A stretch of 52,455 nucleotides of DNA from Clostridiales bacterium (GTDB taxonomy: Bacteria > Bacillota > Clostridia > Christensenellales > Aristaeellaceae), in contig SFNY01000007.1 of assembly GCA_004554085.1 (NCBI GenBank), positions 1 to 52,455 on the forward strand. Reading direction: 5' to 3'. Numbering within the stretch: the first letter of the stretch is position 1; every line of letters starts with the position of its first letter. Under the pieces are notes generated by a model. It was not told where the DNA came from and searched no databases. It saw only the letters and a list, made by a program, of their open reading frames with translations. This document shows positions 39,984 through 47,965 of this stretch, one piece after another. The translations under genes and the position numbers were made by a program.

Positions 39984-40469
39984 ATGGAACAGAATCCTTC
40001 CCGCGCGGCGTTTGCGCTGCTGCGCGCGCGCAGAGCGCACGTGAGCTTTGCGGAGAGTCTGACCGGCGGACTGATCGCCGCGACCCTGATCTCCAATTCC
40101 GGGGCCAGCGAGGTGATCGACGAGAGCTACGTGACCTACGCGGCGGAGAGCAAGATCCGCATCCTGGGTGTGCGCCGGGAGACGGTGGAGACCGTCGGCG
40201 TGGTCAGCGCCCAGTGCGCCCGGGAGATGGCCGATGGCGTGCGCAGGATCAGCGGCGCGGACTGGGGCGTGTCCGCCACCGGCCTTGCGGGGCCCGACGG
40301 CGGCACCGAGCAGACCCCCGTGGGCACGGTATTCGTGGGCGTGGCGGGTGCGGACGGCGCGCAGGCCTTCGAGTTCCACTTCACCGGCGACCGCGCGCAG
40401 GTGCGCAGGCAGGCCGTGGACGCGGCGCTCACCGCGCTCGTCCGCTGCATGGAGGGCGCGCAGGCATGA
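39984..40469 (+). CDS. pncC: Nicotinamide-nucleotide amidohydrolase (CinA C-terminal domain)
   Basis: A 161-residue stand-alone CinA-C/PncC protein, deamidating NMN to nicotinate mononucleotide in pyridine nucleotide recycling. The catalytic Ser is in SFAESLTGGLIA (near residue 25). YVTYAAESKIRILGV, the GVSATGLAGPDGGTEQTPVG loop and VFVGVA are diagnostic. Its length is typical. AAGGAGG precedes the ATG at 9 nt. The stop overlaps the first chromate transporter gene by 4 bp, so the three genes are coupled. Confidence 0.93.
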   Translation: MEQNPSRAAFALLRARRAHVSFAESLTGGLIAATLISNSGASEVIDESYVTYAAESKIRILGVRRETVETVGVVSAQCAREMADGVRRISGADWGVSATGLAGPDGGTEQTPVGTVFVGVAGADGAQAFEFHFTGDRAQVRRQAVDAALTALVRCMEGAQA

Positions 40470-41011
40470 ACCGGAATCTGAGCCTGTTTCTCACGTTCAT
40501 GAAGATCGGCGCGTTCACCTTCGGCGGCGGCTACGCCATGATTCCGCTGATTCAGCGGGAGGTGGTGGAGGAGAAGAAGTGGATCAGCGAGAGCGAGCTG
40601 ATGGACATGATCGCCATCGCGGAATCCACGCCCGGGCCCATCGCCATCAATTCCGCCACCTTCGTGGGACATCACGTGGGCGGCTTCCGGGGCGCGTTCT
40701 GCGCAACCGTGGGCGTGATCCTGCCCTCCTTCGCCATCATCGCCGCCATCTCCTACGTGCTTCAGCAGTTTGAAAGCCTGCGCGCGGTGAAGTACGCCTT
40801 TCTGGGCATCCGCGCGGGCGTGCTGGCGCTGATCCTGAAGGCATTCTGGAACATGGCGCGCCAGATTCCGAAAAAGGCGGTCTCCTGCTGCATCGCGGCG
40901 GCGGCCTTCGTGCTGGCGGCGCTGCTGAAGCTCAACATGCTTGCCGTCATCGTGCTGTGCGCCGCAGCGGGGCTGATCGCCTCCATCATGGCAGAAAGGA
41001 GGGCCAGATGA
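40466..41011 (+). CDS. Chromate transporter family protein, first half
   Basis: A 181-residue short-chain CHR protein. Two such halves together make the 10-12 span transporter found as one chain in other bacteria. The signature FMKIGAFTFGGGYAMIPLIQ lies at the start, followed by ESTPGPIAINSATFVGHHVGG and four to five membrane helices. The ATG overlaps the pncC stop (ATGA). The substrate in anaerobic gut bacteria is unlikely to be chromate itself; the natural substrate is unknown. Confidence 0.9.
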   Translation: MNRNLSLFLTFMKIGAFTFGGGYAMIPLIQREVVEEKKWISESELMDMIAIAESTPGPIAINSATFVGHHVGGFRGAFCATVGVILPSFAIIAAISYVLQQFESLRAVKYAFLGIRAGVLALILKAFWNMARQIPKKAVSCCIAAAAFVLAALLKLNMLAVIVLCAAAGLIASIMAERRAR

Positions 41012-41562
41012 TTCTGCTCGAACTGTTCTGGACCTTCTTCAAGATCGGCGCGTTCACCTTCGGCGGCGGCTACGCCATGCTGCCGCTGATTCAGGCCGAG
41101 GTTGCCGCCCACGGCTGGATGGACGCAGCGGAGCTGATCAATTTCGTGGCCGTGAGCGAGTCCACCCCCGGCCCCTTCGCCGTGAACATCTCCACCTTCG
41201 TGGGCACGCGGCTGGCGGGGCTTCCCGGCGCGCTCTGTGCGACGCTGGGCGTGGCGCTGCCGTCGTTCGTCATCATACTGATCGTAGCGAAGTGCTTTGC
41301 GCGCTTCAAGCGCAGCGCCCTCGTGCAGGGCTGCATGTCGGGCCTGCGCCCGGCGGTGGTGGGCCTGATCGCCACCGCGCTGCTCTCCGTGGGCCAGACC
41401 GTGTTCTTCCCCGATGGAATCGCCTTCGGCCCGACGTTTTTCGTGTCCCTCGGCGTGTTCCTGTTCGCAGCAGTGCTGGCCTTCCACAAGCTGCACCCCA
41501 TCTGGATCATCTGCATCTCCGCCGCCATCGGCGTGGCCGTGGGCTACGGCCTGGGACTGTGA
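41008..41562 (+). CDS. Chromate transporter family protein, second half
   Basis: A 184-residue paralogue of the preceding gene: FFKIGAFTFGGGYAMLPLIQ, ESTPGPFAVNISTFVGTRLAG, then four to five membrane helices. Its ATG overlaps the previous stop by 4 bp (ATGA). The 5' ends of the two genes share a nearly identical stretch of about 50 bp (40501-40553 and 41040-41091), evidence of tandem duplication or continuing gene conversion. Confidence 0.9.
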   Translation: MILLELFWTFFKIGAFTFGGGYAMLPLIQAEVAAHGWMDAAELINFVAVSESTPGPFAVNISTFVGTRLAGLPGALCATLGVALPSFVIILIVAKCFARFKRSALVQGCMSGLRPAVVGLIATALLSVGQTVFFPDGIAFGPTFFVSLGVFLFAAVLAFHKLHPIWIICISAAIGVAVGYGLGL

Positions 41563-41567
41563 AAAGA

Positions 41568-41604
41568 GGCTGTTTCAAAACATTCTTCCCGTTTTGAGAC
41601 AGCC
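41568..41604 (+). terminator. Terminator after the chromate transporter genes
   Basis: GGCTGTTTCAAAAC (41568-41581) pairs with GTTTTGAGACAGCC (41591-41604), one wobble, 9-nt loop. The TTTTGAGACAG core recurs in other hairpins of this window. Confidence 0.7.
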
Positions 41605-41619
41605 CCACAATTGTTTTGC

Positions 41620-41645
41620 GGCGGGGTGAAGGCACCCTGCCCTAC
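41620..41645 (+). repeat. REP-like palindrome, copy in the chromate-TfoX gap
   Basis: GGCGGGGTGAAGGCACCCTG then CCCTAC: same plan as the copy at 14421-14448, with arm changes. Confidence 0.7.
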
Positions 41646-41674
41646 TTATTTGTCGTTTGGGACAACCCCTTCGT

Positions 41675-41932
41675 TCATTTCCGGTGCTGCTGATAGAATT
41701 CCTTCAGATCGGCCTTCATCTCGTCGCTCAGCATGCTCTTCTTCACGCCCTCGATTGCGCCCTCCAGCGCCATCAGCCGGTGGATGCACGCGGATTCGTC
41801 GATGGCCTGAATTCGCAGCCACGCCTCCTTTGCGCCGATCCGCTTCAACTCCCCGGCGGAATTGATACCCACCTGCATCAGCTGATCTTCCACGACCTTA
41901 CCAATATTCGGCAGGCTTGACAGTTCGCCCAT
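41675..41932 (-). CDS. TfoX C-terminal domain protein
   Basis: An 85-residue protein consisting of the TfoX/Sxy C-terminal domain alone: MGELSSLPNIGKVVEDQL, VGINSAGELKRIGAKEAW and IHRLMALEGAIEGV, a helix-hairpin-helix-like fold. In proteobacteria Sxy assists CRP at competence promoters; in Firmicutes the stand-alone domain has no proven role. GGAGG lies 8 nt before the ATG at 41932. It is 20 bp after the histidinol-phosphatase gene on the same strand. Confidence 0.88.
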   Translation of the reverse strand: MGELSSLPNIGKVVEDQLMQVGINSAGELKRIGAKEAWLRIQAIDESACIHRLMALEGAIEGVKKSMLSDEMKADLKEFYQQHRK

Positions 41933-41952
41933 GGATGCCCCTCCTTCCTCAC

Positions 41953-42765
41953 TCACAGTGCAACTTCCTCCCAGCCGGAGGCGCGCAGGCGCAGTACATG
42001 GTCAAAGCCCGCCGCCCGGGCGAGCTCCACGCTGAGCTCGTAGCCCGTCTCCAGCGTGGCGGCGGAGTGGGAGTCGCCGTTGATGAGAATTTCGCCGCCC
42101 AGTTCGCAGATGCGCCGCAGCAGGTTCCGGTTGGGATAGGGCGCGCTGCGATAGCCCCGGCCCATCGCCCCGGTGTTCATCTCGATGGGCAGGCCCCGCC
42201 GCACCGCGCAGTCCACCGCCTCCAGCGCAGGGCCGAGGTAGCGGGGATCAGCTTCGTCGAAGTAGCGGTTGCCCTCGTTGTACTTGCTCACCAAGTCGAT
42301 GTGGCCGATGAAGGCCGCGTCGGAGGTCGCGCAGACCTCGGCCTCCCGGCGGAAGTAGGCCCGGCAGTAGGCGTAGTAGTCGCCGCCGAAGTGCCTGCGC
42401 ACCGCATCCTCCATGTACGCGGCGGAATAATCGATGCAGACGTACTCGCCGTCGGCCAGTATGCAGTGGGTGGAGTCGATCAGGTACTCGTACTGGGAGA
42501 AGTCCCGGGGATAGAGCGCGTCGCGCTCCGCACCCAGCAGGATCTCGATCTGATCGCGGTACTTCTCGCGCACCCGGCGCACCTCGTCGCGGTACAGCGC
42601 CTCCTTCTCCAGGGTGACAGGCACCGTCTCGTAGGGCGTCCAGCCGTGAATGGAGTAGCCCAGGGACACAAAGCCCAGATCGATGGCGGCAAGCGCCATC
42701 TCCTCCACGCTGTTCTTGCCGTCGCAGAAGCTGGTGTGGGTGTGGACGTTGGATCGTATCTTCAT
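41953..42765 (-). CDS. hisK: PHP-domain histidinol-phosphatase
   Basis: A 270-residue PHP-family phosphatase, probably histidinol phosphatase (HisK/HisJ type). The metal-binding motifs are VHTHTSFCDG (7-16), YSIHGWTP (His of motif II), GAERD, DSTHCI and the late FIGHIDLVSKYN and NGDSHSA. Its length is normal. GGGAGG precedes the ATG. No other his genes are nearby, so related phosphoesterase substrates remain possible. Confidence 0.85.
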   Translation of the reverse strand: MKIRSNVHTHTSFCDGKNSVEEMALAAIDLGFVSLGYSIHGWTPYETVPVTLEKEALYRDEVRRVREKYRDQIEILLGAERDALYPRDFSQYEYLIDSTHCILADGEYVCIDYSAAYMEDAVRRHFGGDYYAYCRAYFRREAEVCATSDAAFIGHIDLVSKYNEGNRYFDEADPRYLGPALEAVDCAVRRGLPIEMNTGAMGRGYRSAPYPNRNLLRRICELGGEILINGDSHSAATLETGYELSVELARAAGFDHVLRLRASGWEEVAL

Positions 42766-42792
42766 GGAATTCCTCCCCGCTTTGATAGTTTC

Positions 42793-42821
42793 ATCATACG
42801 GCCTTCGGCGAAGAAAGTCAA
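42793..42821 (-). promoter_or_regulatory. hisK-tfoX promoter
   Basis: Minus strand: TTGACT, 17-bp spacer, TATGAT. It lies back to back with the sirtuin promoter; the -35 boxes are 3 bp apart. Confidence 0.75.
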
Positions 42822-42824
42822 GCC

Positions 42825-42853
42825 TTGCAATTCGCTCCGGGGCGTGTCATAAT
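42825..42853 (+). promoter_or_regulatory. Sirtuin promoter
   Basis: TTGCAA, 17-bp spacer, CATAAT, 18 bp before the ATG. Confidence 0.65.
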
Positions 42854-42871
42854 GGTGCGGGAGGGATGGAC

Positions 42872-43597
42872 ATGTGTACATTGCAGGAGATCATCGATAG
42901 GGGCCGCAGGATCGTGTTTTTCGGGGGCGCGGGGGTGTCCACCGCCAGCGGCATCCCGGACTTTCGCGGCGAAAACGGGCTGTACCGGCAGAAGTACGGC
43001 GAACTCACCCCGGAGATGATGCTCAGTTCGTCCTTCTTCTACCTGCACCCAGACCGCTTCTTTGAATTCTACCGGGAGCACATGCTGCACCCGGGGGCCC
43101 GGCCCAACGCGGCGCACCGCGCGCTCTACAAATTGGAGCGCATGGGCAAGCTGCGGGGCATTGTGACCCAGAACATCGACGGCCTGCACCGCATGGCGGG
43201 CAACCGCCTGGTGTACGAGCTGCACGGCAGCGTACACGAGAACTACTGCATGGACTGCAACCGGGAATATGATCTGAATTGGTTGCTGCACACCAGAGGC
43301 GTGCCCAAATGCCCCCGCTGCGGCGGCGTGGTGAAGCCCTACGTGGTGCTCTACGGCGAGGCCCCGGACAAGTACACCTGCATGGGCGCGTGCCGGGAGA
43401 TCTCGGGCTGCGACGTGCTGATCGTGGCCGGTACCAGCCTTGCGGTGGAGCCCGCCGCGTCGTTCATCGATTACTTCCATGGCCGGGAGCTGGTGGTTAT
43501 CAACCGCGAGGAGACAGCGGCCGACCAACGCGCCACGCTGACCCTGCGCGGCGACGTGAGTCGGATCATGGAGGATTTGAACTTGCCCGAGGTATGA
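42872..43597 (+). CDS. SIR2 family NAD-dependent protein deacylase
   Basis: A 241-residue sirtuin of the bacterial/class U type. The NAD-binding motif is FFGGAGVSTASGIPDFRG, TQNIDGLH holds the conserved Asn-Asp, and LHGSVHENYC carries the catalytic His. Zinc Cys pairs are CMDC and CPRC, then VVLYGEAPD and AGTSLAVEPA. This is a regular deacylase, not the macrodomain-linked SirTM. The ATG at 42872 is chosen because GGGAGGG sits 6 nt upstream; an ATG at 42866 would be too close. Confidence 0.93.
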   Translation: MCTLQEIIDRGRRIVFFGGAGVSTASGIPDFRGENGLYRQKYGELTPEMMLSSSFFYLHPDRFFEFYREHMLHPGARPNAAHRALYKLERMGKLRGIVTQNIDGLHRMAGNRLVYELHGSVHENYCMDCNREYDLNWLLHTRGVPKCPRCGGVVKPYVVLYGEAPDKYTCMGACREISGCDVLIVAGTSLAVEPAASFIDYFHGRELVVINREETAADQRATLTLRGDVSRIMEDLNLPEV

Positions 43598-43599
43598 TT

Positions 43600-43636
43600 T
43601 TGCCCCGCAAGCATTCGCTTGCAGGGCAATCATTTT
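43600..43636 (+). terminator. Terminator between convergent sirtuin and DUF1015 genes
   Basis: TTGCCCCGCAAGC, loop ATTC, GCTTGCAGGGCAA (13 bp, one mismatch), then TCATTTT on the plus strand. It overlaps the DUF1015 stop. Confidence 0.8.
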
Positions 43637-44855
43637 ACCTTTCGATCCGCCGGGCCTCCATGTAGAAGCGCTTCTCGTGGGCGTGGCCCATGGAGAAGGT
43701 CTTGCGGGGCAGCACGCCGAACTTGCGGATGTAGGGGAACAGGTCGGCCTTTGCGAAGGCGCAGGGCATGAAGCCCACCGCGTCCGGACGGTCTGCAAGG
43801 CTGCGCAAGGTATCATCCCCGTGGATGTAGTCGATTCCGGCCTCGGGATGCGCCGCGAGGAAATCGTCCAGATACACCTGCAGGGCGCGCAGCGGATGGG
43901 TGGCGAGGCCCAGCTTGATCTCCCGGCCCTGGGTCACGAGGGTGAGCGCATTTTCGCCCGCGCCGCATTCCGCGCGCAGATGTTCGCAGCAATCGTCGAT
44001 CAGAGTATTTGCATTCACGCCGGTGACCACCCGGTGGATGGGCTCGAACTGAATCGCCGGACTGTGCAGGTTCTCGATCTCCACCAGCGCATAGCGCGCG
44101 GGATGGTTCGCCCGTTCATCTTCGGGCAGCTGTTCGCGAATCTCCAGCCAGTAGGCCCGGGCAGCAGCCAGCGAGTGGTTGCCGTCACCCACGGCCAGCA
44201 TCAGCCCGCCGCAGTTTTCGTACAGCGCATCCATCGCTTCCTCCGCCTGACGGGCAGCCTTGCCCGCAACCTTCCAGCCTCGCAGATGCCCGCCGCCCTG
44301 CATCAAATCAAAGTCGTAGGCGAGCTCCAGCGACCCGCGTGCGGCGTACAGCGGCTCGATCAGCCGGCAGTTCACATCGTCCGCCAGCATCAGCACATGG
44401 GGCAGCTCCAGCGCCGCGCCACGGCGAATCTTCACCCTCGGCGGCACGCGCTCGATCACCGTGCCCTCGGTGGCCCGGATAAGGCTCTGCGAACCGGCGG
44501 CGAAGTCGTACTGCTCCAGATCCAGGCAGGCCATCAGGCCGAGCCGCGCGCCGGATTCGGTGCTGCGCTCCACCAGGATGTAGCCGTCGGATACCGCTTC
44601 AATCAGCGTGCCGTCGGCGAGATAGTCGCGCATGCAGCGCTGCATCGCCGGAATGCGCGCGTCCCCCTCCTTCAGATAGACCTCCGGCAGAGTGAGGCGC
44701 AGGGTCGAGGGCGCATCGCCCACGATCCGGTTCACCTCGTCCCAGTATTCCGGCTGGGAGGTGTACTGGTCCACCGCCACCACCGCCCACTTCTCGGGGG
44801 CGATTCCGGCGGCGGGAAGCAGGATGTTCGCACTGCGTACGACGGGATTCTTCAT
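43635..44855 (-). CDS. DUF1015 family protein
   Basis: A 406-residue DUF1015 protein. The family core is visible: N-terminal VRSANILLPAAGIAPEKWAV, VAVDQYTSQPEYWDEVN, LAVGDGNHSLAAARAYW (the GDGNHS/HR motif common to the family), VEIENLHSPAIQFEPIHRVV and the late DAVGFMPCAF. The function is unproven; genomic context elsewhere links it to serine or D-amino-acid metabolism. GGAGGAA lies 9 nt before the ATG at 44855. It has its own promoter and convergent terminator. Confidence 0.9.
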   Translation of the reverse strand: MKNPVVRSANILLPAAGIAPEKWAVVAVDQYTSQPEYWDEVNRIVGDAPSTLRLTLPEVYLKEGDARIPAMQRCMRDYLADGTLIEAVSDGYILVERSTESGARLGLMACLDLEQYDFAAGSQSLIRATEGTVIERVPPRVKIRRGAALELPHVLMLADDVNCRLIEPLYAARGSLELAYDFDLMQGGGHLRGWKVAGKAARQAEEAMDALYENCGGLMLAVGDGNHSLAAARAYWLEIREQLPEDERANHPARYALVEIENLHSPAIQFEPIHRVVTGVNANTLIDDCCEHLRAECGAGENALTLVTQGREIKLGLATHPLRALQVYLDDFLAAHPEAGIDYIHGDDTLRSLADRPDAVGFMPCAFAKADLFPYIRKFGVLPRKTFSMGHAHEKRFYMEARRIER

Positions 44856-44891
44856 TCGGATGTTCCTCCATGCTCGTGTATTCCGCAGATC

Positions 44892-44920
44892 ATTATACGC
44901 CCTTTCGGCCCCGGGCGCAA
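44892..44920 (-). promoter_or_regulatory. DUF1015 promoter
   Basis: Minus strand: TTGCGC, 17-bp spacer, TATAAT, 37 bp before the ATG. Confidence 0.65.
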
Positions 44921-44929
44921 GGCCCGCCG

Positions 44930-45550
44930 TCAGTCCTCTTCGGGCGGCTGAAGCAGCGCGTCCAGCGTGAGCTGCACGTCGCCCTCCGGTACCGCCGTCC
45001 ATGCGCTCGGGGGCTGGGGCAGCTCGCCGCGCAGCAGCCAGGCCTCGCGATCAGCATAGGGCACCAGCACCGGCATGCGGTCGTGGATGAAGGCAAGCTC
45101 GTCTGCGGCCTCCATGGTCAGCACCGCGAAGCGGGGGCCGTCCTCCTCCAGGCGGTAGACCCCTGCCAGGCAGCTCAGTCCGTCCGTTTTGGGCGCGATG
45201 CGGTATTTCACGCGGTCATTTCCGCGCTTCTCCCACTCGTAGTAGGCGCTCATGGGCATCAGGCAGCGGCGGTGCAGCATGCCGTCGCGAAAGCTGGGCT
45301 TCTGCGCGGCGGTCTCCAGACGGGCGTTGATCAGCAGCCGCCCATCCATGTGATAGCCCCACTCCATGGCGAAGGCCCCGATCCCGCCGCTCCTGCCCCG
45401 GCACAGCACCGGAACCCGGTCGCCGGGGTACAGATCGCCGCTGGTCTTGAGCGGCTTGTCCCCGCCATGCTTCTCCTCGCGGCGGTTCAGCTCGCGGATG
45501 ATCTCCTCCAGCTCCTGTTCAACCGCGTCCAGGCGATAGCGCCCGCACAT
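44930..45550 (-). CDS. yedK: SOS response-associated peptidase (YedK/HMCES)
   Basis: A 206-residue SRAP protein that forms a stable crosslink with abasic sites in single-stranded DNA through its N-terminal Cys. The essential MCGRYRLD start gives Cys2 after Met removal. YHMDGRLLINARLETAAQKP carries the conserved Asn-Ala-Arg-x-Glu, RCLMPMSAYYEW has the active Glu, and FAVLTMEA ... FIHDRMPVLV has the conserved His. It lies 2 bp after the thioesterase gene and so is its operon partner, an unexpected pairing. Confidence 0.95.
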   Translation of the reverse strand: MCGRYRLDAVEQELEEIIRELNRREEKHGGDKPLKTSGDLYPGDRVPVLCRGRSGGIGAFAMEWGYHMDGRLLINARLETAAQKPSFRDGMLHRRCLMPMSAYYEWEKRGNDRVKYRIAPKTDGLSCLAGVYRLEEDGPRFAVLTMEAADELAFIHDRMPVLVPYADREAWLLRGELPQPPSAWTAVPEGDVQLTLDALLQPPEED

Positions 45551-45552
45551 GC

Positions 45553-46284
45553 TCAGACCTCCGCGCGCAGCAGCGCCAGCGCCGCGTAGCGCCCGTCGGG
45601 CCTGCGCACGCCGAATTCGTAGCCGGAATCCGTCCTGCGGCGCAGCACATCCAGCGCCTCACCCTCAAAGCAGGGCATGCAGAACAGGATCTCCATCTCC
45701 GTTATGCGCATCCTTTCCTGCTCGGAAACGGAGAAGGAGTCCATCAGCACGCGCAGGTAGGCCACGTTGTTCATGTAATGGCCGATGTCGATGTCCGAGG
45801 CGCGCACCACATGGGTGCAGGCGCGATTTTCGTCGGTGAAGTCGTGGCGGAAGCGCGCGTAGGGCGCGGGCAGCAGCAGCGCATCGGAAAAGACCGTCTC
45901 CGGGTCGAACAGGCCCTCGGTGCTGCGCACGGCATTTGCCTCCGTATCATAGACGCACCACTCCGTGCGGCCCTCGGCCAGCAGGGTTTCGCCGTCACAG
46001 AGCCGGTAGCAGCGGTCGCAGCGCATCTTGCCAGGGGCCATGGGCCAGGTGGACAGGTCGACCTCCTGCATCATCCAGGGCCGCTTGTAGAAGTGCACGC
46101 GGGTGCGCACGGTCATCCAGAAGGCATGTTTTTTCTGCATGGCCACGCCGCCCAGGCCCATGCGCTCCGCGTGCTCGGAGGCCACATCCTGAAAGAGGCG
46201 GAAGGTGTCCGCGCAGCTCAGTCGTCCGGACGCGTCGCAGAGGCCAGGTGTGATGGTCTGTTTGCGGGTAAAACTGGATTCCAT
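45553..46284 (-). CDS. Acyl-ACP thioesterase family protein
   Basis: A 243-residue double-hotdog acyl-ACP thioesterase of the bacterial FatA/FatB-like family, releasing fatty acids from acyl carrier protein. Landmarks are SRLSCADTFRLFQDVASEHA-like start (GRLSCADTFRLFQDVASEHA), FWMTVRTRVHFYKRP, and in the second hotdog VRASDIDIGHYMNNVAYLRV, which carries the Asn-x-His-type catalytic region (D-GH-NN). Its length is typical of the bacterial form. GGAGGAA precedes the ATG at 46284. The substrate chain length cannot be told. Confidence 0.88.
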   Translation of the reverse strand: MESSFTRKQTITPGLCDASGRLSCADTFRLFQDVASEHAERMGLGGVAMQKKHAFWMTVRTRVHFYKRPWMMQEVDLSTWPMAPGKMRCDRCYRLCDGETLLAEGRTEWCVYDTEANAVRSTEGLFDPETVFSDALLLPAPYARFRHDFTDENRACTHVVRASDIDIGHYMNNVAYLRVLMDSFSVSEQERMRITEMEILFCMPCFEGEALDVLRRRTDSGYEFGVRRPDGRYAALALLRAEV

Positions 46285-46318
46285 GGGTTTTTCCTCCAGT
46301 GATTGGTTTGCTGGGTTC

Positions 46319-46347
46319 ATTATGCCCCACCGTGCTTAGAAAAGCAA
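46319..46347 (-). promoter_or_regulatory. Thioesterase-yedK promoter
   Basis: Minus strand: TTGCTT, 17-bp spacer, CATAAT, 35 bp before the ATG. It is divergent from the promoter at 46370-46397. Confidence 0.6.
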
Positions 46348-46369
46348 GCCGCATTTTACGAAAATTCAG

Positions 46370-46397
46370 TTGCAAATTCATCCGCCGAACGTATAAT
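46370..46397 (+). promoter_or_regulatory. Promoter of the YczE-like gene
   Basis: TTGCAA, 16-bp spacer, TATAAT, 40 bp before the ATG. Confidence 0.7.
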
Positions 46398-46437
46398 TAT
46401 CGGCGGACTGCAAAAGCAAAGCTCCGGAGGAAAACGT

Positions 46438-47088
46438 ATGAACGAAAAACACAACAAGCTGCCCCTGCGCGTGGTGCTGGCGGCGGCGGGCATCCTGCTC
46501 ACCGGCATCAGCATCGGCTTCTTCAAGCGTTCCCTGTTTGGCGTGGATCCCTACCAGTGCTTCGCCAACGGCCTGGCGAACGTCATTCCCATCCGCTTCG
46601 GCACGCTGTACATGCTGGTGAACCTGGTGCAGCTGGCGGTGGTGTTCTTCCTCGACCGCCACTACATCGGCATCTCCACCTTCCTGAATCTGTTCCTGCT
46701 GGGCTACATCGTGGAGTTTTCGGAGTCGTTTCTGGCGAAGCTCTGCCCCGATCCCACGCTGGCCATCCGCATTGCGTTTTTGATCGTGGGCATTGTGGTT
46801 ACCTGCATCGCCGCCGCGCTGTACTACACCGCCGACCTGGGCGTTTCCACCTACGACGCGATTCCGCTGCACATCTCCGACCGCAAGCCGAAGCTGCTGA
46901 ATCATGTGCTGCCCTTCCGCGCGGTGCGCATCATCTCCGATCTGATCTGCACCGGCGTCGGCGTGGCGCTGGGCGCGCGGGCCGGCGTGGGCACCGTCAT
47001 CACCGCCCTGTTCATGGGCCCGCTGATCAGCTTCTTCCGCCGCACGATCTCCGATCCCATCCTCTACGGACGGGCGAAGCAGGCCTGA
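46438..47088 (+). CDS. YczE/YitT-like integral membrane protein (DUF6198 type)
   Basis: A 216-residue membrane protein with five likely spans (about residues 9-28, 50-72, 80-98, 110-135 and 175-200). The repeated pattern of a helix then a short loop with GVDPYQCFANGLA and again YYTADLGVSTYDAIPLHIS resembles the YczE/YitT family, in which a G-x-(S/D)-P-x-D motif is repeated. The function is unknown; YczE affects surfactin production in Bacillus. GGAGGAA lies 7 nt before the ATG. It is monocistronic with its own promoter and terminator. Confidence 0.75.
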   Translation: MNEKHNKLPLRVVLAAAGILLTGISIGFFKRSLFGVDPYQCFANGLANVIPIRFGTLYMLVNLVQLAVVFFLDRHYIGISTFLNLFLLGYIVEFSESFLAKLCPDPTLAIRIAFLIVGIVVTCIAAALYYTADLGVSTYDAIPLHISDRKPKLLNHVLPFRAVRIISDLICTGVGVALGARAGVGTVITALFMGPLISFFRRTISDPILYGRAKQA

Positions 47089-47109
47089 GTCCCGGTTCAA
47101 TCTGCATCA

Positions 47110-47144
47110 AACGCTCCACACAAAAATTGTGTTGGGGCGTTTTC
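47110..47144 (+). terminator. Terminator after the YczE-like gene
   Basis: AACGCTCC-ACAC pairs with GTGT-T-GGGGCGTT (one bulge, one wobble), then TTTCG. Confidence 0.7.
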
Positions 47145-47219
47145 GTTCATATTCCGTTGATAAATCTCGTATATAGTGAATGTACACTGAAAAAGCATCT
47201 TGCGGAAGGAGGCGTTTCC

Positions 47220-47921
47220 ATGGATCGACAGATACCCGTCGTCAACGGCGACCTGCGCAGCCACATTCTCACCGTACCGGAAGCCATCTGGAGGGCGAGC
47301 GGCATCGTGGTGATGGGCCGTCGCATCAAGTCGCTGCTGTTCTCCACGGACATCGCCATCATCTGCAACTGCAACGCGGACGCGGTGCTGGCGGTGTATC
47401 CCTTCACCCCCCAGCAGCGCATCGCCAACGCCATCGTGACCTCGTCCAGCATCCCGGTGTTCTGCGGCGTGGGCGGCGGCGTGACCAACGGCCCGAGGTC
47501 GGTCATGCTGGCCCGGGACGCGGAGGCCCACGGCGCGTTCGGCGTGGTGGTGAACGTGCCCATGGCCAACGAGACCATCGCACAGATGCGCCGGGTGATC
47601 GACATCCCGGTGATCGCCACCGTAGTCTCCGAAAAGATGGACGTCGACGCGCGCGTGAAGGCCGGCGCGGCGATTCTGAACGTGTCGGCGGCGGATCGCA
47701 CGCCGGAGCTGGTGCGCCACATCCGCGCGGACTTCCCAACCCTGCCCATCATCGCCACCGGCGGGCCCAACGACGAGACCGTGGCCGAGACCATCGACGC
47801 GGGCGCGAACGCCATCAGCTTCACGCCGCCGTCCACCAAGAAGCTGTTCGAGAGCATCATGAACGGCTATCGCGACCCCGATTACCCCGGAGACGGCCCC
47901 GCGCCCCTCTCCCTCCCGTGA
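47220..47921 (+). CDS. Putative TIM-barrel protein of unknown function
   Basis: A 233-residue soluble protein. The alternating strand-helix plan and the phosphate-site-like motif PIIATGGPNDETVAETIDAG near the C-terminus suggest a ribulose-phosphate-binding TIM barrel. Other conserved-looking parts are NCNADAVLAVYPFTPQQRIA, FCGVGGGVTNGP and IPVIATVVSEKMDVDARVKA. Close homologues are often labelled only 'hydrolase' in gut Clostridia; I know of no experimental function. AAGGAGG precedes the ATG. It is alone in its transcription unit. Confidence 0.65.
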   Translation: MDRQIPVVNGDLRSHILTVPEAIWRASGIVVMGRRIKSLLFSTDIAIICNCNADAVLAVYPFTPQQRIANAIVTSSSIPVFCGVGGGVTNGPRSVMLARDAEAHGAFGVVVNVPMANETIAQMRRVIDIPVIATVVSEKMDVDARVKAGAAILNVSAADRTPELVRHIRADFPTLPIIATGGPNDETVAETIDAGANAISFTPPSTKKLFESIMNGYRDPDYPGDGPAPLSLP

Positions 47922-47965
47922 TACCCTTCCCTAAAGGGTTTCCATATATTGCGGCATCGGCCGCG

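Noticed and set aside
42866..42871. Earlier ATG for the sirtuin
   Set aside because: It would touch the ribosome-binding site (GGGAGGG) with no spacer, while the ATG at 42872 has 6 nt.
32088..43597. SirTM/GcvH-L/LplA2 protein-ADP-ribosylation operon
   Set aside because: A lipoyl carrier with LplA and a sirtuin both occur in the window, but they are about 8 kb apart. The sirtuin is a regular zinc-bearing deacylase, no macrodomain is present, and the carrier is E2-like rather than GcvH-like.
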